This document shows positions 26,291-35,464 of a DNA stretch of 64,000 bases, one piece after another. The stretch is from positions 1 through 64,000 of the forward strand of contig NZ_AKJM01000099.1 of assembly GCF_000282335.1 (NCBI RefSeq), given 5' to 3'. Positions within the stretch are counted from its first letter, which is position 1. The number at the start of each line of letters is the position of its first letter. The stretch comes from Pseudomonas sp. GM48 (lineage in GTDB: Bacteria; Pseudomonadota; Gammaproteobacteria; Pseudomonadales; Pseudomonadaceae). Below the pieces are notes generated by a model that worked only from the letters and a program-made list of their open reading frames with translations, was not told the DNA's origin and searched no databases. The position numbers were made by a program, and so were the translations under genes.

Positions 26291-26836
26291 TCAGTCCTCA
26301 AGACGCGGAAATTGGCTGGCGATGTCTTCACCGGTGAAATTGGCCACCCAGCCTTCCGGGTTGTTGAACAGGCGGATCGCAATGAAGTGCGGATGCTCGC
26401 CCATGTCGAACCAGTGTTTGGTCCCCGCCGGCACCGAGATCAGGTCGTTTTTCTCGCAGAGCACCGCGTAGACGTAATCGTCGATGTGCAGGGTAAACAG
26501 GCCGCGCCCGGCGACGAAAAATCTTACTTCGTCTTCGCCATGGCGGTGTTCGTTGAGGAACTTGGCGCGCAGTTCGGCTTTTTGCGGGTGGTCGCTGTTG
26601 AGGCTGATCACGTCGACGGTGATGTAACCGCGCTCGGTCATCAGTTGGTCGATTTGCGCCTGATAGGCCGCAATCACTTCATCCTGGCTGGCGCCCGGCT
26701 GGAGCTTGGTGGCGGCCTGCCAACGGTCGAAGCGCACGCCTTGTTCGGCCAGGGTCGAGGCGATGTCTTCGAAATGGGTCAGCACCTTGTTGGGAATTTC
26801 AGGGCTGGAGACGTGATAAACGGACAGGCTGCTCAT
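26291..26836 (-). CDS. mtnD: acireductone dioxygenase
   Basis: 181 residues, a cupin. The metal ligands are in HRHGEDEVRFFV (two His and Glu) and the later His of GTKHWFDMG. Converts acireductone to 2-keto-4-methylthiobutyrate and formate with Fe, or to methylthiopropionate and CO with Ni. Lies between mtnB (20 bases) and mtnC (4 bases). Confidence 0.93.
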   Translation of the reverse strand: MSSLSVYHVSSPEIPNKVLTHFEDIASTLAEQGVRFDRWQAATKLQPGASQDEVIAAYQAQIDQLMTERGYITVDVISLNSDHPQKAELRAKFLNEHRHGEDEVRFFVAGRGLFTLHIDDYVYAVLCEKNDLISVPAGTKHWFDMGEHPHFIAIRLFNNPEGWVANFTGEDIASQFPRLED

Positions 26837-26856
26837 CAGGGCAACTCCTTAACGGT

Positions 26857-27483
26857 TCATGCTTTAAGGTTCAAGAGCGAGCGCATTTTCAACTCGCACT
26901 CGAACAAAAATTCAAAGGCCTCGATCTGCCGCAGGGCATCGCTCATGCGCGAGCCCCAGGTATAGAGGCCATGGCCGCGGATCAGGTAGCCGACGCAATC
27001 GGGATGGGCGTCGAGCCAAGGCTGCACCTTGGCGGCCAGGCGCGCAATGTCCTGGTCGTTGTCGAAAATCGGCACACGCACCCGGGACTCGTGGGTCGTC
27101 ACACCGCTGAAGGCTTTTTGCAGTTCGTAGTCTTCGAACTCGATGAAGTCTTGTTGCGTCAGGCGCGACAGTACTGTGGCGTTCACCGAATGGGTGTGCA
27201 GCACCGCACCGATCTCAGGGCGCCAGCTGTAAAGCTGGGTGTGCAACAGGGTTTCGGCGGACGGTTTCTTGCCCGGTTCCAGGCTGTTGCCTGACAGGTC
27301 GGTGGCCAGCACATCGTCCATGCCGAGTTGCCCCTTGTGCTTGCCGGACACGGTCAGCAAGGCTTCGGTCGGCGACAGGCGGGTCGAGTAATTGCTGCTG
27401 GTGGCCGGCGACCAACCGCGGCCATACAGAAAACGCCCGGCGTCGATGATTTCCTGGGCGAGGTGTTCACGGGTAAGGCTCAT
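26857..27483 (-). CDS. mtnB: methylthioribulose-1-phosphate dehydratase
   Basis: 208 residues, class II aldolase fold. Start at the ATG behind AGAGGACAGG. Zinc ligands in LHTHSVNATV and the later RGHGLYTWG; the substrate-binding GRGWSPATSSNYS is at the N-terminus. Dehydrates MTRu-1-P to the diketo compound used by MtnC. Its ATG overlaps the stop of the MFS gene (ATGA), so expression is coupled. mtnA, mtnP and the final aminotransferase are not in the window. Confidence 0.92.
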   Translation of the reverse strand: MSLTREHLAQEIIDAGRFLYGRGWSPATSSNYSTRLSPTEALLTVSGKHKGQLGMDDVLATDLSGNSLEPGKKPSAETLLHTQLYSWRPEIGAVLHTHSVNATVLSRLTQQDFIEFEDYELQKAFSGVTTHESRVRVPIFDNDQDIARLAAKVQPWLDAHPDCVGYLIRGHGLYTWGSRMSDALRQIEAFEFLFECELKMRSLLNLKA

Positions 27484-28625
27484 GGCCTGTCCTCTTGCAT
27501 ACATGTGGCAATGGTAACGGCAGCCGCGACGGCTGCGAGGCTGGCAATACTAAAGGTCAATGCGGCGCCAAGGGCGTTCCAGCTGTAACCGGCGTACAAC
27601 GCGCCCAATGCGCCACCGGTGCCGGCCAGGGCGGCATACAGCGCCTGACCCTGGCCTTGCTGGCGCGCGCCGAAACTACGTTGCACGAATTGAATGGCAG
27701 CGGCGTGAAAGCTGCCGAACGTCGCCGCGTGCAACACCTGGGCAAACAACAGCACCCACAGAAATTCCGCGAGCGTGCCCAGCAACAACCAACGCAGCGC
27801 CGCCAGCAGAAAACTGGCCATCAGCACCCGGCGCAGCGAGACGCGCGCGAGGATCCGGCTCATGGCCAGAAACATCAGGACTTCGGCTACCACGCCGACC
27901 GCCCAGAGCATGCCGATCACACCGCGGCTGTAACCCAGTCGCTCAAGGTGCAGCGTCAAAAACGTGTAATACGGCCCGTGGCTCATCTGCATCAGCGCCA
28001 CGCAAGCATAAAACGCCAAAACGCCGGGACTGCGCAGTTGCTTGAGGAATCCCTCCCCCGCCGCCCGGTTGCCCGGCGCCGGTTGAGCGTTCGGTACCCA
28101 CAGGCTGCTGAGCACGATGCCGGCCAGGATCAGTACCAGCGCCGCCGGGTAGATGTCGAGGCTCAGCCATTCGAACAGCCGCCCCAGCACGACCACGGTG
28201 ATGATGAAACCGATCGAGCCCCACAGGCGAATCTGGCTGTAGCGCGAGGTTTGCCCTTGCAAGTGCGCCAGGGTGATGACTTCGAACTGCGGCAACACCG
28301 CGTGCCAGAAGAACGCATGCAAGGCCATGACCATCGCCAGCCAGGCATAGGTCTTGCTGACGAAAATCAGCGAGAACGTCAGCAACGTGCACACCGCGCC
28401 GAAGCGTACGATGGCCAGCCGCTTGCCGGTGTAGTCACCCAGCCAGCCCCAGATGTTCGGCGCCACGCAACGCATCAGCATCGGGATCGCCACCAGTTCG
28501 CCGATGCGCGCGGCGCTGAATCCGAGGTGATCGAAGTACAGCGCCAGAAACGGCGCTGTCGAACCGAGCAAGGCGAAATAGAACAGATAGAAACTGGAAA
28601 GCCGCCAGTACGGGAGCGCCGCCAC
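27480..28625 (-). CDS. MFS transporter, HcaT-like (nucleoside/aromatic permease type)
   Basis: 381 residues with about 12 membrane helices. The start is taken at GTG (AALPYWRLSSFYLFYFA) because it opens directly on the first helix; a TTG three codons upstream is possible. The YWRLSSFYLFYFALLGSTAPFL start and GWLGDYTGKR loop are typical of the MFS_1_like / 3-phenylpropionate transporter group. It lies 34 bases after aroC and overlaps mtnB. The substrate is unknown; position suggests coordination with methionine salvage rather than proof of it. Confidence 0.85.
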   Translation of the reverse strand: MAALPYWRLSSFYLFYFALLGSTAPFLALYFDHLGFSAARIGELVAIPMLMRCVAPNIWGWLGDYTGKRLAIVRFGAVCTLLTFSLIFVSKTYAWLAMVMALHAFFWHAVLPQFEVITLAHLQGQTSRYSQIRLWGSIGFIITVVVLGRLFEWLSLDIYPAALVLILAGIVLSSLWVPNAQPAPGNRAAGEGFLKQLRSPGVLAFYACVALMQMSHGPYYTFLTLHLERLGYSRGVIGMLWAVGVVAEVLMFLAMSRILARVSLRRVLMASFLLAALRWLLLGTLAEFLWVLLFAQVLHAATFGSFHAAAIQFVQRSFGARQQGQGQALYAALAGTGGALGALYAGYSWNALGAALTFSIASLAAVAAAVTIATCMQEDRP

Positions 28626-28659
28626 GCCGATCAAACCGCAGCGGCTGCGAGGTCAGCCA

Positions 28660-29751
28660 TTAAAGCTGACCCAGCACCGGCGTGCTCACCCGCACATCGG
28701 CGTTCTGCCCACGGTGACGCAGCAGGTGATCCATCAGCACGATGGCCATCATCGCTTCGGCAATCGGCGTGGCGCGGATGCCCACGCACGGATCGTGACG
28801 GCCCTTGGTGATCACTTCCACCGGGTTGCCATGAATGTCGATGGAGCGGCCCGGCGTGGTGATGCTCGATGTCGGCTTCAGCGCCAGGTGCGCAACGATT
28901 GGCTGACCGGAGGAAATACCGCCGAGAATGCCGCCAGCGTTATTGCTGAGGAAACCTTCCGGGGTCATTTCATCGCGATGCTCGGTGCCGCGCTGGGCGA
29001 CGCTGGCAAAACCGGCGCCGATTTCCACGCCCTTGACCGCGTTGATGCTCATCAGCGCGTGGGCCAGTTCGGCGTCGAGACGGTCGAAGATCGGTTCGCC
29101 CAGGCCCGGCATCACGCCTTCGGCGACCACGGTGATCTTCGCGCCGACCGAATCCTGGTCGCGGCGCAACTGGTCCATGTAGGCTTCCAGTTCCGGCACT
29201 TTGTCCGGGTCCGGGCTGAAGAAAGCGTTCTGCTCCACCGAATCCCAGGTCTTGAACGGGATTTCAATCGGCCCGAGCTGGCTCATGTAGCCACGAATGA
29301 CGATGCCCTGGCTGGCCAGGTATTTTTTCGCAATCGCACCGGCCGCGACGCGCATCGCGGTTTCGCGGGCCGAACTGCGACCGCCGCCGCGATAATCGCG
29401 CTCACCGTACTTGTGGTGGTAGGTGTAGTCGGCGTGGGCCGGGCGGAACAGATCCTTGATCGCCGAGTAGTCCTTGGACTTCTGGTCGGTGTTACGGATC
29501 AACAGACCGATGGCGCAACCGGTGGTGCGACCTTCGAACACACCAGAAAGAATTTCGACTTCGTCGGCTTCCTGGCGCTGGGTGGTGTGGCGGCTGGTGC
29601 CGGGTTTGCGGCGGTCCAGGTCACGCTGCAGATCCTCCAGGGATAGCTCCAGGCCCGGCGGGCAGCCATCGACAATGGCGACCAACGCCGGACCATGGCT
29701 TTCGCCCGCGGTGGTGACAGTGAACAGCTTGCCGTAGGTATTGCCGGACAT
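28660..29751 (-). CDS. aroC: chorismate synthase
   Basis: 363 residues. Start at the ATG behind GGAGC gives the canonical MSGNTYGKLF. Signature blocks GESHGPALVAIVDGCPPG, the FRPAHADYTYHHKYG with the catalytic His, GGGRSSARETAMRVAAGAIAKK and the NNAGGILGGISSGQPI are all present. Converts EPSP to chorismate with reduced FMN. It heads an apparent operon with the MFS gene and mtnB-mtnD-mtnC. Confidence 0.96.
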   Translation of the reverse strand: MSGNTYGKLFTVTTAGESHGPALVAIVDGCPPGLELSLEDLQRDLDRRKPGTSRHTTQRQEADEVEILSGVFEGRTTGCAIGLLIRNTDQKSKDYSAIKDLFRPAHADYTYHHKYGERDYRGGGRSSARETAMRVAAGAIAKKYLASQGIVIRGYMSQLGPIEIPFKTWDSVEQNAFFSPDPDKVPELEAYMDQLRRDQDSVGAKITVVAEGVMPGLGEPIFDRLDAELAHALMSINAVKGVEIGAGFASVAQRGTEHRDEMTPEGFLSNNAGGILGGISSGQPIVAHLALKPTSSITTPGRSIDIHGNPVEVITKGRHDPCVGIRATPIAEAMMAIVLMDHLLRHRGQNADVRVSTPVLGQL

Positions 29752-29879
29752 GCAGGACGCTCCGTGAAATGAACCTGAATACGTAATGCGCGCCAGTATA
29801 CGCAGGCTACCCAAGTAGTTCATCCTCGAACCTTATGGGTGCCTGTGAGTCCAACCGGCACCTTCTTGATGATGGCGCG

Positions 29880-30833
29880 ATGATGCTGCGAGTTTTAGCC
29901 TTGAGCCTTACCCTGATTTCCGGCTTCGCCCAGGCGACTGTCCTGCAACGACCGATCACATTGGATACAGGCACTGGCGAGCTTTTCGGCTCGCTGTTAC
30001 TGCCCAAATCCGACAACCCTGTGCCGGTTGTCCTGATCATTTCCGGCTCCGGCCCTACGGATCGTGACGGAAACAACGCCGATGGCGGGCGCAATGACAG
30101 CCTCAAGCGCCTGGCCTGGGTGCTGGCCAAACACAACATTGCCAGCGTGCGTTACGACAAACGTGGCGTGGCCGCGAGCCTGGCGGCGACCCCGGATGAA
30201 CGAAACCTGACGGTAGAGGCCTATGTGTCCGATGCCCAAGCCTGGGGCCAGAAGCTCAAGACCGATCCGCGCTTCGGCAAACTGATTGTGCTGGGTCACA
30301 GCGAGGGCGCCTTGATTGCCAGCCTCGCTGCGCCGGGCATCGATGCCGATGCGGTGATTTCTGTTTCCGGCAGCGCAAGGCCGGTTGATCAGGTCATTCG
30401 CCAGCAACTGGGCAATCGCCTGCCACCACCGCTGATGCTGCGCAGCAATGAATTACTCGATAGCCTCAAGGCCGGGAAACCCGACGACAACGTGCCGCCA
30501 CCGTTGCAGGCCATTTTCCGTCCGAGCGTGCAGCCGTATCTGATTTCCCTGTTCCGCCAAGACCCGGCCGCGGCGTTTGCCAAGCTGAAGATGCCGGCGC
30601 TGATCATCCAGGGCAGCAACGACATCCAGGTCGGCGTCAATGACGCAAGGCTGCTCAAGGCTGCCAAACCGGACGCCGAACTGGCACTGATCGAAGGCAT
30701 GAACCACGTCATGCGCATCGTGCCCAACGACGTCAAACGCCAGCTGGCTTCCTATAAAGATCCGCAATTGCCCCTGGCGGCGGAACTGGGCGCGCGAATC
30801 CTCGGGTTTATTGACGGACTTAGCACCGGTTAA
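29880..30833 (+). CDS. exported alpha/beta hydrolase
   Basis: 317 residues. Signal peptide MMLRVLALSLTLISGFAQA, then an alpha/beta hydrolase fold: oxyanion region ISGSGPTDRDGN, nucleophile in GHSEGALIA, acid in GSNDIQVG and His in EGMNHVMR. The strong GSGPTDRDGN block marks the dienelactone-like / YbfF-related group of secreted hydrolases. Periplasmic esterase of unknown substrate. Divergent from aroC with about 130 bases between start codons. Confidence 0.86.
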   Translation: MMLRVLALSLTLISGFAQATVLQRPITLDTGTGELFGSLLLPKSDNPVPVVLIISGSGPTDRDGNNADGGRNDSLKRLAWVLAKHNIASVRYDKRGVAASLAATPDERNLTVEAYVSDAQAWGQKLKTDPRFGKLIVLGHSEGALIASLAAPGIDADAVISVSGSARPVDQVIRQQLGNRLPPPLMLRSNELLDSLKAGKPDDNVPPPLQAIFRPSVQPYLISLFRQDPAAAFAKLKMPALIIQGSNDIQVGVNDARLLKAAKPDAELALIEGMNHVMRIVPNDVKRQLASYKDPQLPLAAELGARILGFIDGLSTG

Positions 30834-30871
30834 GCGCTGTTTAAGTCTTGAAAAAAACGGCCGATAAGCCT

Positions 30872-30899
30872 TTGTCGCCAGCAGATTGGCTGGCGACAA
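30872..30899. other. 11-bp perfect hairpin without T-run
   Basis: TTGTCGCCAGC / GCTGGCGACAA with a 6-base loop, in the 93-base gap between the hydrolase gene and the next one. No T-run follows, so it may be a transcript-end stabiliser or a protein site rather than a terminator. Confidence 0.5.
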
Positions 30900-30926
30900 G
30901 CTGAGCTTGGACAGGATCTCGCCGTT

Positions 30927-31718
30927 ATGACTGACACCCAGAGTTCACCCGACACCACCGCTGAAAAAGACGCACCGCCAGCGGTCGAGCTGCCTTGGGC
31001 GGACGTCCACGTCGAGCACCACAAGATGCTCCGTCTGGCGCCGCTGCAGACTGACCGCAACACGGGCGGGCGCCCGTTGCGCTTTGTCGAGTTCGGCTAT
31101 GCCGAGCGCAACGACAAGGAACGCAGCCTGATGCGCATGAGCATCACCCTGCCCGGCCAGCGTGTGCGCAAGGAACAGAATCATCTGGACGTGTGGGTCG
31201 ATCACACCGAAAAGCGCGTGCATTTCGCCCCGGATAGCGGGTTGCAGGTTGAACCGCTGAACCGTGGCATTGGCCGATTCATGGCGGCCCAGGGCATCAA
31301 TTGGGCGAAGAAGCGCTGGCCGACCTACACCGTCGACGGCTTTGACCTGAGCAACAAGGAAGCGCTGAACGAAGACACCCGCCTGCGCCGCGATCACTTT
31401 TTGCGCGTGCACGGTTTCGACGTGGTGTATGCCGATGCCCAGCATTTGAAAGGCAGCGTCAAGCCGGTCAAGGTCGGCGACCTTGCTGGCGACTGGAACA
31501 GCGAAAAACTGCAGGTCGTGGAAATTCTCGAGGCGGCGCAGATGCTCCAGCAAGCCGAGCAGAACCTGGCCGAGCAGGAAGTCAAACTCAAGAAACACGA
31601 AGAAAAAGTCAGCAAGTACAAACGCGAAGACGCCGGGCTGCGCTTCACCATTACCTGCCTGGTGGCATTTGCGGTGTTTCAGGCGGGGTTGCTGATCTGG
31701 ATTGCCACGCACCGGTAG
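30927..31718 (+). CDS. hypothetical protein with coiled coil and C-terminal membrane helix
   Basis: 263 residues. Residues 1-190 are a soluble domain I do not recognise (HHKMLRLAPLQTDRNTGGRP near the start); ~195-237 is a strongly charged coiled coil (EAAQMLQQAEQNLAEQEVKL...) and ~240-260 a single membrane helix, ending at the surface of the opposite side. This tail-anchored layout suggests a cytoplasmic domain held at the membrane. Weak initiation context; followed by a REP doublet. Function unknown. Confidence 0.72.
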   Translation: MTDTQSSPDTTAEKDAPPAVELPWADVHVEHHKMLRLAPLQTDRNTGGRPLRFVEFGYAERNDKERSLMRMSITLPGQRVRKEQNHLDVWVDHTEKRVHFAPDSGLQVEPLNRGIGRFMAAQGINWAKKRWPTYTVDGFDLSNKEALNEDTRLRRDHFLRVHGFDVVYADAQHLKGSVKPVKVGDLAGDWNSEKLQVVEILEAAQMLQQAEQNLAEQEVKLKKHEEKVSKYKREDAGLRFTITCLVAFAVFQAGLLIWIATHR

Positions 31719-31740
31719 GACCTGAGTCGAGTGGCCTAAT

Positions 31741-31872
31741 GTGGCGAGGGAGCTTGCTCCCGTTGGGCTGCGAAGCAGCCCTGAAACCGGACATCACAAT
31801 TCTTTCAGATAAATCATTGCCACCTGTTTTGCGACCGCTTTGCGCTCGAGCGGGAGCAAGCTCCCTCGCCAC
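31741..31872. repeat. REP doublet, family C
   Basis: GTGGCGAGGGAGCTTGCTCCCG and inverse, with inner GGGCTGCGAAGCAGCCC arms; between the convergent hypothetical gene and prmB. Confidence 0.88.
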
Positions 31873-31900
31873 AAAAGCTGCCCCGCCACAGTGACGGGTC

Positions 31901-32809
31901 TTAAACGCGGGAAACGAACAACGCCTGATGCTCCCGGCACTGCTCCGCGCTCAGCATGAACACACCGTGGCCGCCACGCTCGAACTCCAGCCAGGCAAAG
32001 TCGACTTCCGGGTACAACGCCTCGACGTGCACCTGGCTGTTGCCCACTTCGACAATCAGCAAGCCCTTCTCGGTCAAGTGATCCGCTGCTTCGGCGAGCA
32101 TGCGGCGCACCAGGTTCAAGCCGTCATCGCCGCACGCCAGGCCCAGCTCCGGTTCGTGCTGGTATTCGTCCGGCATGTCGGCGAAATCTTCCGCATCGAC
32201 GTAGGGCGGGTTCGACACGATCAGGTCGAAACGTTGTCCCGGCAAGCCCTCGAAACCGTCGCCCTGCACCGTGTACACACGTTCATCGACACCATGGCGC
32301 TCGATGTTCTGGTTGGCCACTTCCAGCGCTTCGTACGACAGGTCAGCCAATACCACCTCGGCATTCTGGAACTCGTAGCCGCAGGCAATGCCAATGCAAC
32401 CGGAACCGGTGCACAGATCGAGAATTCGCGCCGGCTCCGAAGCCAGCCAAGGAGTAAAACGATTTTCGATCAACTCGCCAATCGGTGAACGCGGGATCAA
32501 AACGCGCTCATCGACGATGAACGACATGCCGCAGAACCAGGCCTCGCCCAGCAGATACGCAGTCGGAACCCGATCTTCGATCCGGCGCTTGAGCAAGTTT
32601 TGCAGATGGACCAGTTCGTCCTCTTCCAGATTGCAGTCGAGGTAGCTGTCGGCGATTTCCCACGGCAGATGCAGCGCGCCCAACACCAATTGCCGGGCTT
32701 CGTCCCAGGCGTTGTCGGTGCCATGGCCGAAAAACAGATCCTCCCCATGGAAGCGGCTGACGGCCCAACGGATATGGTCACGCAGGGTACGAAGGCGGGA
32801 AGTGATCAC
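31901..32809 (-). CDS. prmB: ribosomal protein L3 N5-glutamine methyltransferase
   Basis: 302 residues. N-terminal helical domain, then the SAM-binding DLCTGSGCIGIACGYEF and the catalytic NPPYVDAEDFA motif typical of glutamine methyltransferases of release factors and L3. Cytosolic; methylates Gln150 of L3 during ribosome assembly. It is in the same orientation as aroC, but two plus-strand genes lie between them. Confidence 0.93.
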   Translation of the reverse strand: MITSRLRTLRDHIRWAVSRFHGEDLFFGHGTDNAWDEARQLVLGALHLPWEIADSYLDCNLEEDELVHLQNLLKRRIEDRVPTAYLLGEAWFCGMSFIVDERVLIPRSPIGELIENRFTPWLASEPARILDLCTGSGCIGIACGYEFQNAEVVLADLSYEALEVANQNIERHGVDERVYTVQGDGFEGLPGQRFDLIVSNPPYVDAEDFADMPDEYQHEPELGLACGDDGLNLVRRMLAEAADHLTEKGLLIVEVGNSQVHVEALYPEVDFAWLEFERGGHGVFMLSAEQCREHQALFVSRV

Positions 32810-33048
32810 GACGGCAAACTCCAGAAAAATCGACGGGCAATTCTACCAGTCAAACGACGCCACGACGACGCGAGAAAACTACCGGCTCAAATGTAGGAGT
32901 TATCCGTTTTTCCGCTTGGCTATTGAACAAAACGCGACTATTGACAAGGCTACAGGCCAGCAACGACGGCACCTACGATCGTAGCGATTCACAGAACCGC
33001 TCAGCCAGAGGACAATGTCGCAAAAGCCCCACTCCAAGGAGCCCCAGA

Positions 33049-33639
33049 ATGTCCGTTCCAAAAACGATGTTTCAACTCAGCGGCCGCGGTTATCCGGCAG
33101 CCAAACTGAGCCAAGCGACCCTTATCATCATCGATGCCCAGAAAGAATATTTGAGCGGGCCACTGGCCCTCAGCGGCATGGATGAGGCCGTCGCGAACAT
33201 CAAGCAATTGCTCGCCGCTGCCCGTGCCGCCGGCCGGCCGATCGTGCATGTCCGCCACCTCGGTACGCTCGGCGGGTTGTTCAACCCGCAAGGCGTCGGT
33301 GGTGAGTTCATTCCGGGCCTGGAGCCACAGAGTGACGAAACTGTCATCGGTAAATTGCTGCCAAGCGCGTTCCACGGCACCGAACTGGCCAAACGCCTGG
33401 AGGACCTCGGCGCCCTCGACCTGATCGTCTGCGGTTTCATGAGTCACTCCAGCGTCAGCACCACTGTGCGCGCAGCGAAGAACCTTGGCTTCCGCTGCAC
33501 ACTCATTGAAGACGCCTGTGCCACTCGCGATTTGCCTTACAAGGGCGGCGTCCTGAGCGCCGAGCACGTTCATCAGACCGAAATGGCGATCATGGGCGAT
33601 AACTTCGCCACCCTCGCCTTGACCCACGAACTGGTCTGA
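33049..33639 (+). CDS. isochorismatase-like (cysteine hydrolase) family protein, catalytic Cys replaced
   Basis: 196 residues; the ATG behind AAGGAG is the start. Family triad positions: D29 in LIIIDAQKEY and K102 before LPSAFHG are present, but the nucleophile position, normally Cys in a G-x-x-x-x-x-C-V block, is Ser135 in GFMSHSSVSTT. Isochorismatase-like hydrolases act on amides or enol ethers. A Ser nucleophile or a non-catalytic role both fit. Cytosolic; single gene. Confidence 0.83.
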   Translation: MSVPKTMFQLSGRGYPAAKLSQATLIIIDAQKEYLSGPLALSGMDEAVANIKQLLAAARAAGRPIVHVRHLGTLGGLFNPQGVGGEFIPGLEPQSDETVIGKLLPSAFHGTELAKRLEDLGALDLIVCGFMSHSSVSTTVRAAKNLGFRCTLIEDACATRDLPYKGGVLSAEHVHQTEMAIMGDNFATLALTHELV

Positions 33640-33770
33640 TCGGCGCCCCATGAGCGGTCAAAAACGCCGCTCATCCGCAAAAACCTCTCATGTGCCGTAA
33701 TTGTCTTAGCCTCAGGAACATCCCGGTCAACTCCCGGTCGAAGGGCCGATACCCATAGAGGAAGGTCGGA

Positions 33771-34091
33771 ATGAAGTTATCCGATGGTTTTGACGCTCGC
33801 CGCTTGCGGCCCAAAGGCCAACGCAATTGGCGTTTTCGAATCGGCGCAACGATAGCCGCGTTGCTGGCCATGAGCGGTGTGTTGCTCGCCATGGCCGGTG
33901 TCGCCAGCCTGCTCGGTCACGCCCCCGCCCTCGGCGAGATGAACACCAACCGTGCCGGTGCGGCGGTGATCCTGGCGATTGGTCTGGTGGTGCTGTACCT
34001 CGGCGTGTGGCTGTGGCGCCGCTGCCGTCGCCGCTCGCGTCAGTCACAAGAACTGAACATGTCCCCGCATCTGATGAAAAAACACGACTGA
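33771..34091 (+). CDS. small membrane protein, 106 residues
   Basis: Two membrane helices (about 23-45 and 60-82) between a basic N-terminus (RRLRPKGQRNWRFR) and a very basic cytoplasmic C-terminus (RRCRRRSRQSQE). Ribosome binding site GAGGAAGG. No domain recognised. Confidence 0.75.
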   Translation: MKLSDGFDARRLRPKGQRNWRFRIGATIAALLAMSGVLLAMAGVASLLGHAPALGEMNTNRAGAAVILAIGLVVLYLGVWLWRRCRRRSRQSQELNMSPHLMKKHD

Positions 34092-34179
34092 GACCAAGAT
34101 CGAGACCGAACGCCGCGCGTTTTGTCGCGCCCGATTCGCTTCGAGTTGGGTAAACTGGCCGCCCTTCGCGGAGGCTGAC

Positions 34180-34737
34180 ATGCAAGACGACGATTTTTCC
34201 CTGTTCAAAAGCGCGATCCAAGGCGTCAAGCCGATCAAGCACGATCGCGCCGAAACCGGCAAGCCCAAGGCTGACCGCGCGCAGATCGCCAAGCTGCGTC
34301 TAGCGGCCACTGTGCGCACCGAATCCACCACCGTTGACGGGCTGTCCGATCAGTTCGTCATCGACGTCGGCCCTGAAGACGAGCTGATGTGGGCGCGTGA
34401 CGGCGTGCAGGAAAGCCAGATGCGCAAGCTCAAGATCGGCCAGATTCCGTTCGAAGGCAGCCTCGACCTGCATGGCATGAGCGTGGAAAAAGCCCGGGAA
34501 ACCCTCTGGGCGTTCCTGGCCGAAGCCACTAAATTCGAAATCCGCTGCGTGCGCGTCACCCATGGCAAGGCTGTACGCCTGGACGGCAAGCGGCCGATGA
34601 TCAAAAGCCACGTCAACACTTGGCTGCGCCAGCATCCACAGGTGCTCGGTTTCACCTCGTGCCAGGCCAAACACGGCGGTGCCGGCGCGGTTTATGTGAT
34701 GCTCAAACGCACCATGATGGAAGGTCGCGACGAGTAA
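34180..34737 (+). CDS. Smr/MutS2-C domain endonuclease-like protein
   Basis: 185 residues. Basic, probably disordered N-terminal part, then a Smr domain from about 90: LDLHG (95-99), the THGKA block (127-131) and GGAGAVYV (166-173). Stand-alone Smr proteins nick or bind DNA or RNA. Located immediately upstream of folE in the same orientation with an intergenic gap of 77 bases. Start ATG behind CGGAGG. Confidence 0.88.
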   Translation: MQDDDFSLFKSAIQGVKPIKHDRAETGKPKADRAQIAKLRLAATVRTESTTVDGLSDQFVIDVGPEDELMWARDGVQESQMRKLKIGQIPFEGSLDLHGMSVEKARETLWAFLAEATKFEIRCVRVTHGKAVRLDGKRPMIKSHVNTWLRQHPQVLGFTSCQAKHGGAGAVYVMLKRTMMEGRDE

Positions 34738-34814
34738 AGCTGATGCGCCACGCTTGCAGCGTCGTGTCCGTCACCGTACCCTTGCCCTTTGCGTAAAATC
34801 CCACAGGTAGTTTC

Positions 34815-35360
34815 ATGTCCCTGGAACAGAATTACACGGCGATCCTCGGCCAGCTCGGCGAGGACGTTTCCCGCGAAGGCCTGCTCGACACGCCAAAACG
34901 TGCCGCCAAAGCCATGCAGTATCTCTGCCGCGGCTATGAACAGACGCTGGAAGAGGTCACCAACGGTGCCCTGTTCAGCTCCGACAACAGCGAAATGGTG
35001 CTGGTCAAGGACATCGAGTTGTACTCGTTGTGCGAACACCACCTGCTGCCGTTCATCGGCAAGGCTCACGTCGCCTACATCCCGAGCGGAAAGGTTCTGG
35101 GCCTGTCGAAGGTGGCGCGGATCGTCGATATGTACGCCCGTCGCCTGCAGATCCAGGAAAACCTCAGCCGCCAGATCGCCGATGCGGTCCAGCAAGTCAC
35201 CGGCGCCCTGGGCGTTGCGGTGGTGATCGAGGCCAAGCACATGTGCATGATGATGCGCGGTGTGGAGAAGCAGAATTCGACGATGATCACCTCGGTGATG
35301 CTCGGTGAGTTCCGTGAAAACGCCGCGACCCGCAGCGAATTCCTCAGCCTCATCAAGTAA
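34815..35360 (+). CDS. folE: GTP cyclohydrolase I
   Basis: 181 residues. Zinc ligands and active-site blocks SLCEHHLLPFIGKAHV and the second Cys in AKHMCMMMRGVEK, plus NSTMITSVMLGEFR at the end. Produces dihydroneopterin triphosphate for folate. Typical bacterial short form. Ends at a strong terminator. Confidence 0.95.
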   Translation: MSLEQNYTAILGQLGEDVSREGLLDTPKRAAKAMQYLCRGYEQTLEEVTNGALFSSDNSEMVLVKDIELYSLCEHHLLPFIGKAHVAYIPSGKVLGLSKVARIVDMYARRLQIQENLSRQIADAVQQVTGALGVAVVIEAKHMCMMMRGVEKQNSTMITSVMLGEFRENAATRSEFLSLIK

Positions 35361-35374
35361 TTCGCGGCACGAAG

Positions 35375-35399
35375 AAAACCGGCATTCATCGCCGGTTTT
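35375..35399 (+). terminator. terminator of folE
   Basis: 9-bp stem AAAACCGGC / GCCGGTTTT with a 7-base loop and a run of eight T. Confidence 0.85.
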
Positions 35400-35464
35400 T
35401 TTTCGCCCGTAAAAAATCAGGTAAGCTGCGCGCCCTTCTTCATTTGCACCGTGAGGCTTTCAAC

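Noticed and set aside
27495..28811. 438-codon plus-strand frame opposite the MFS gene
   Set aside because: Antisense to a clear membrane protein and extends into aroC; composition is that of a shadow frame.
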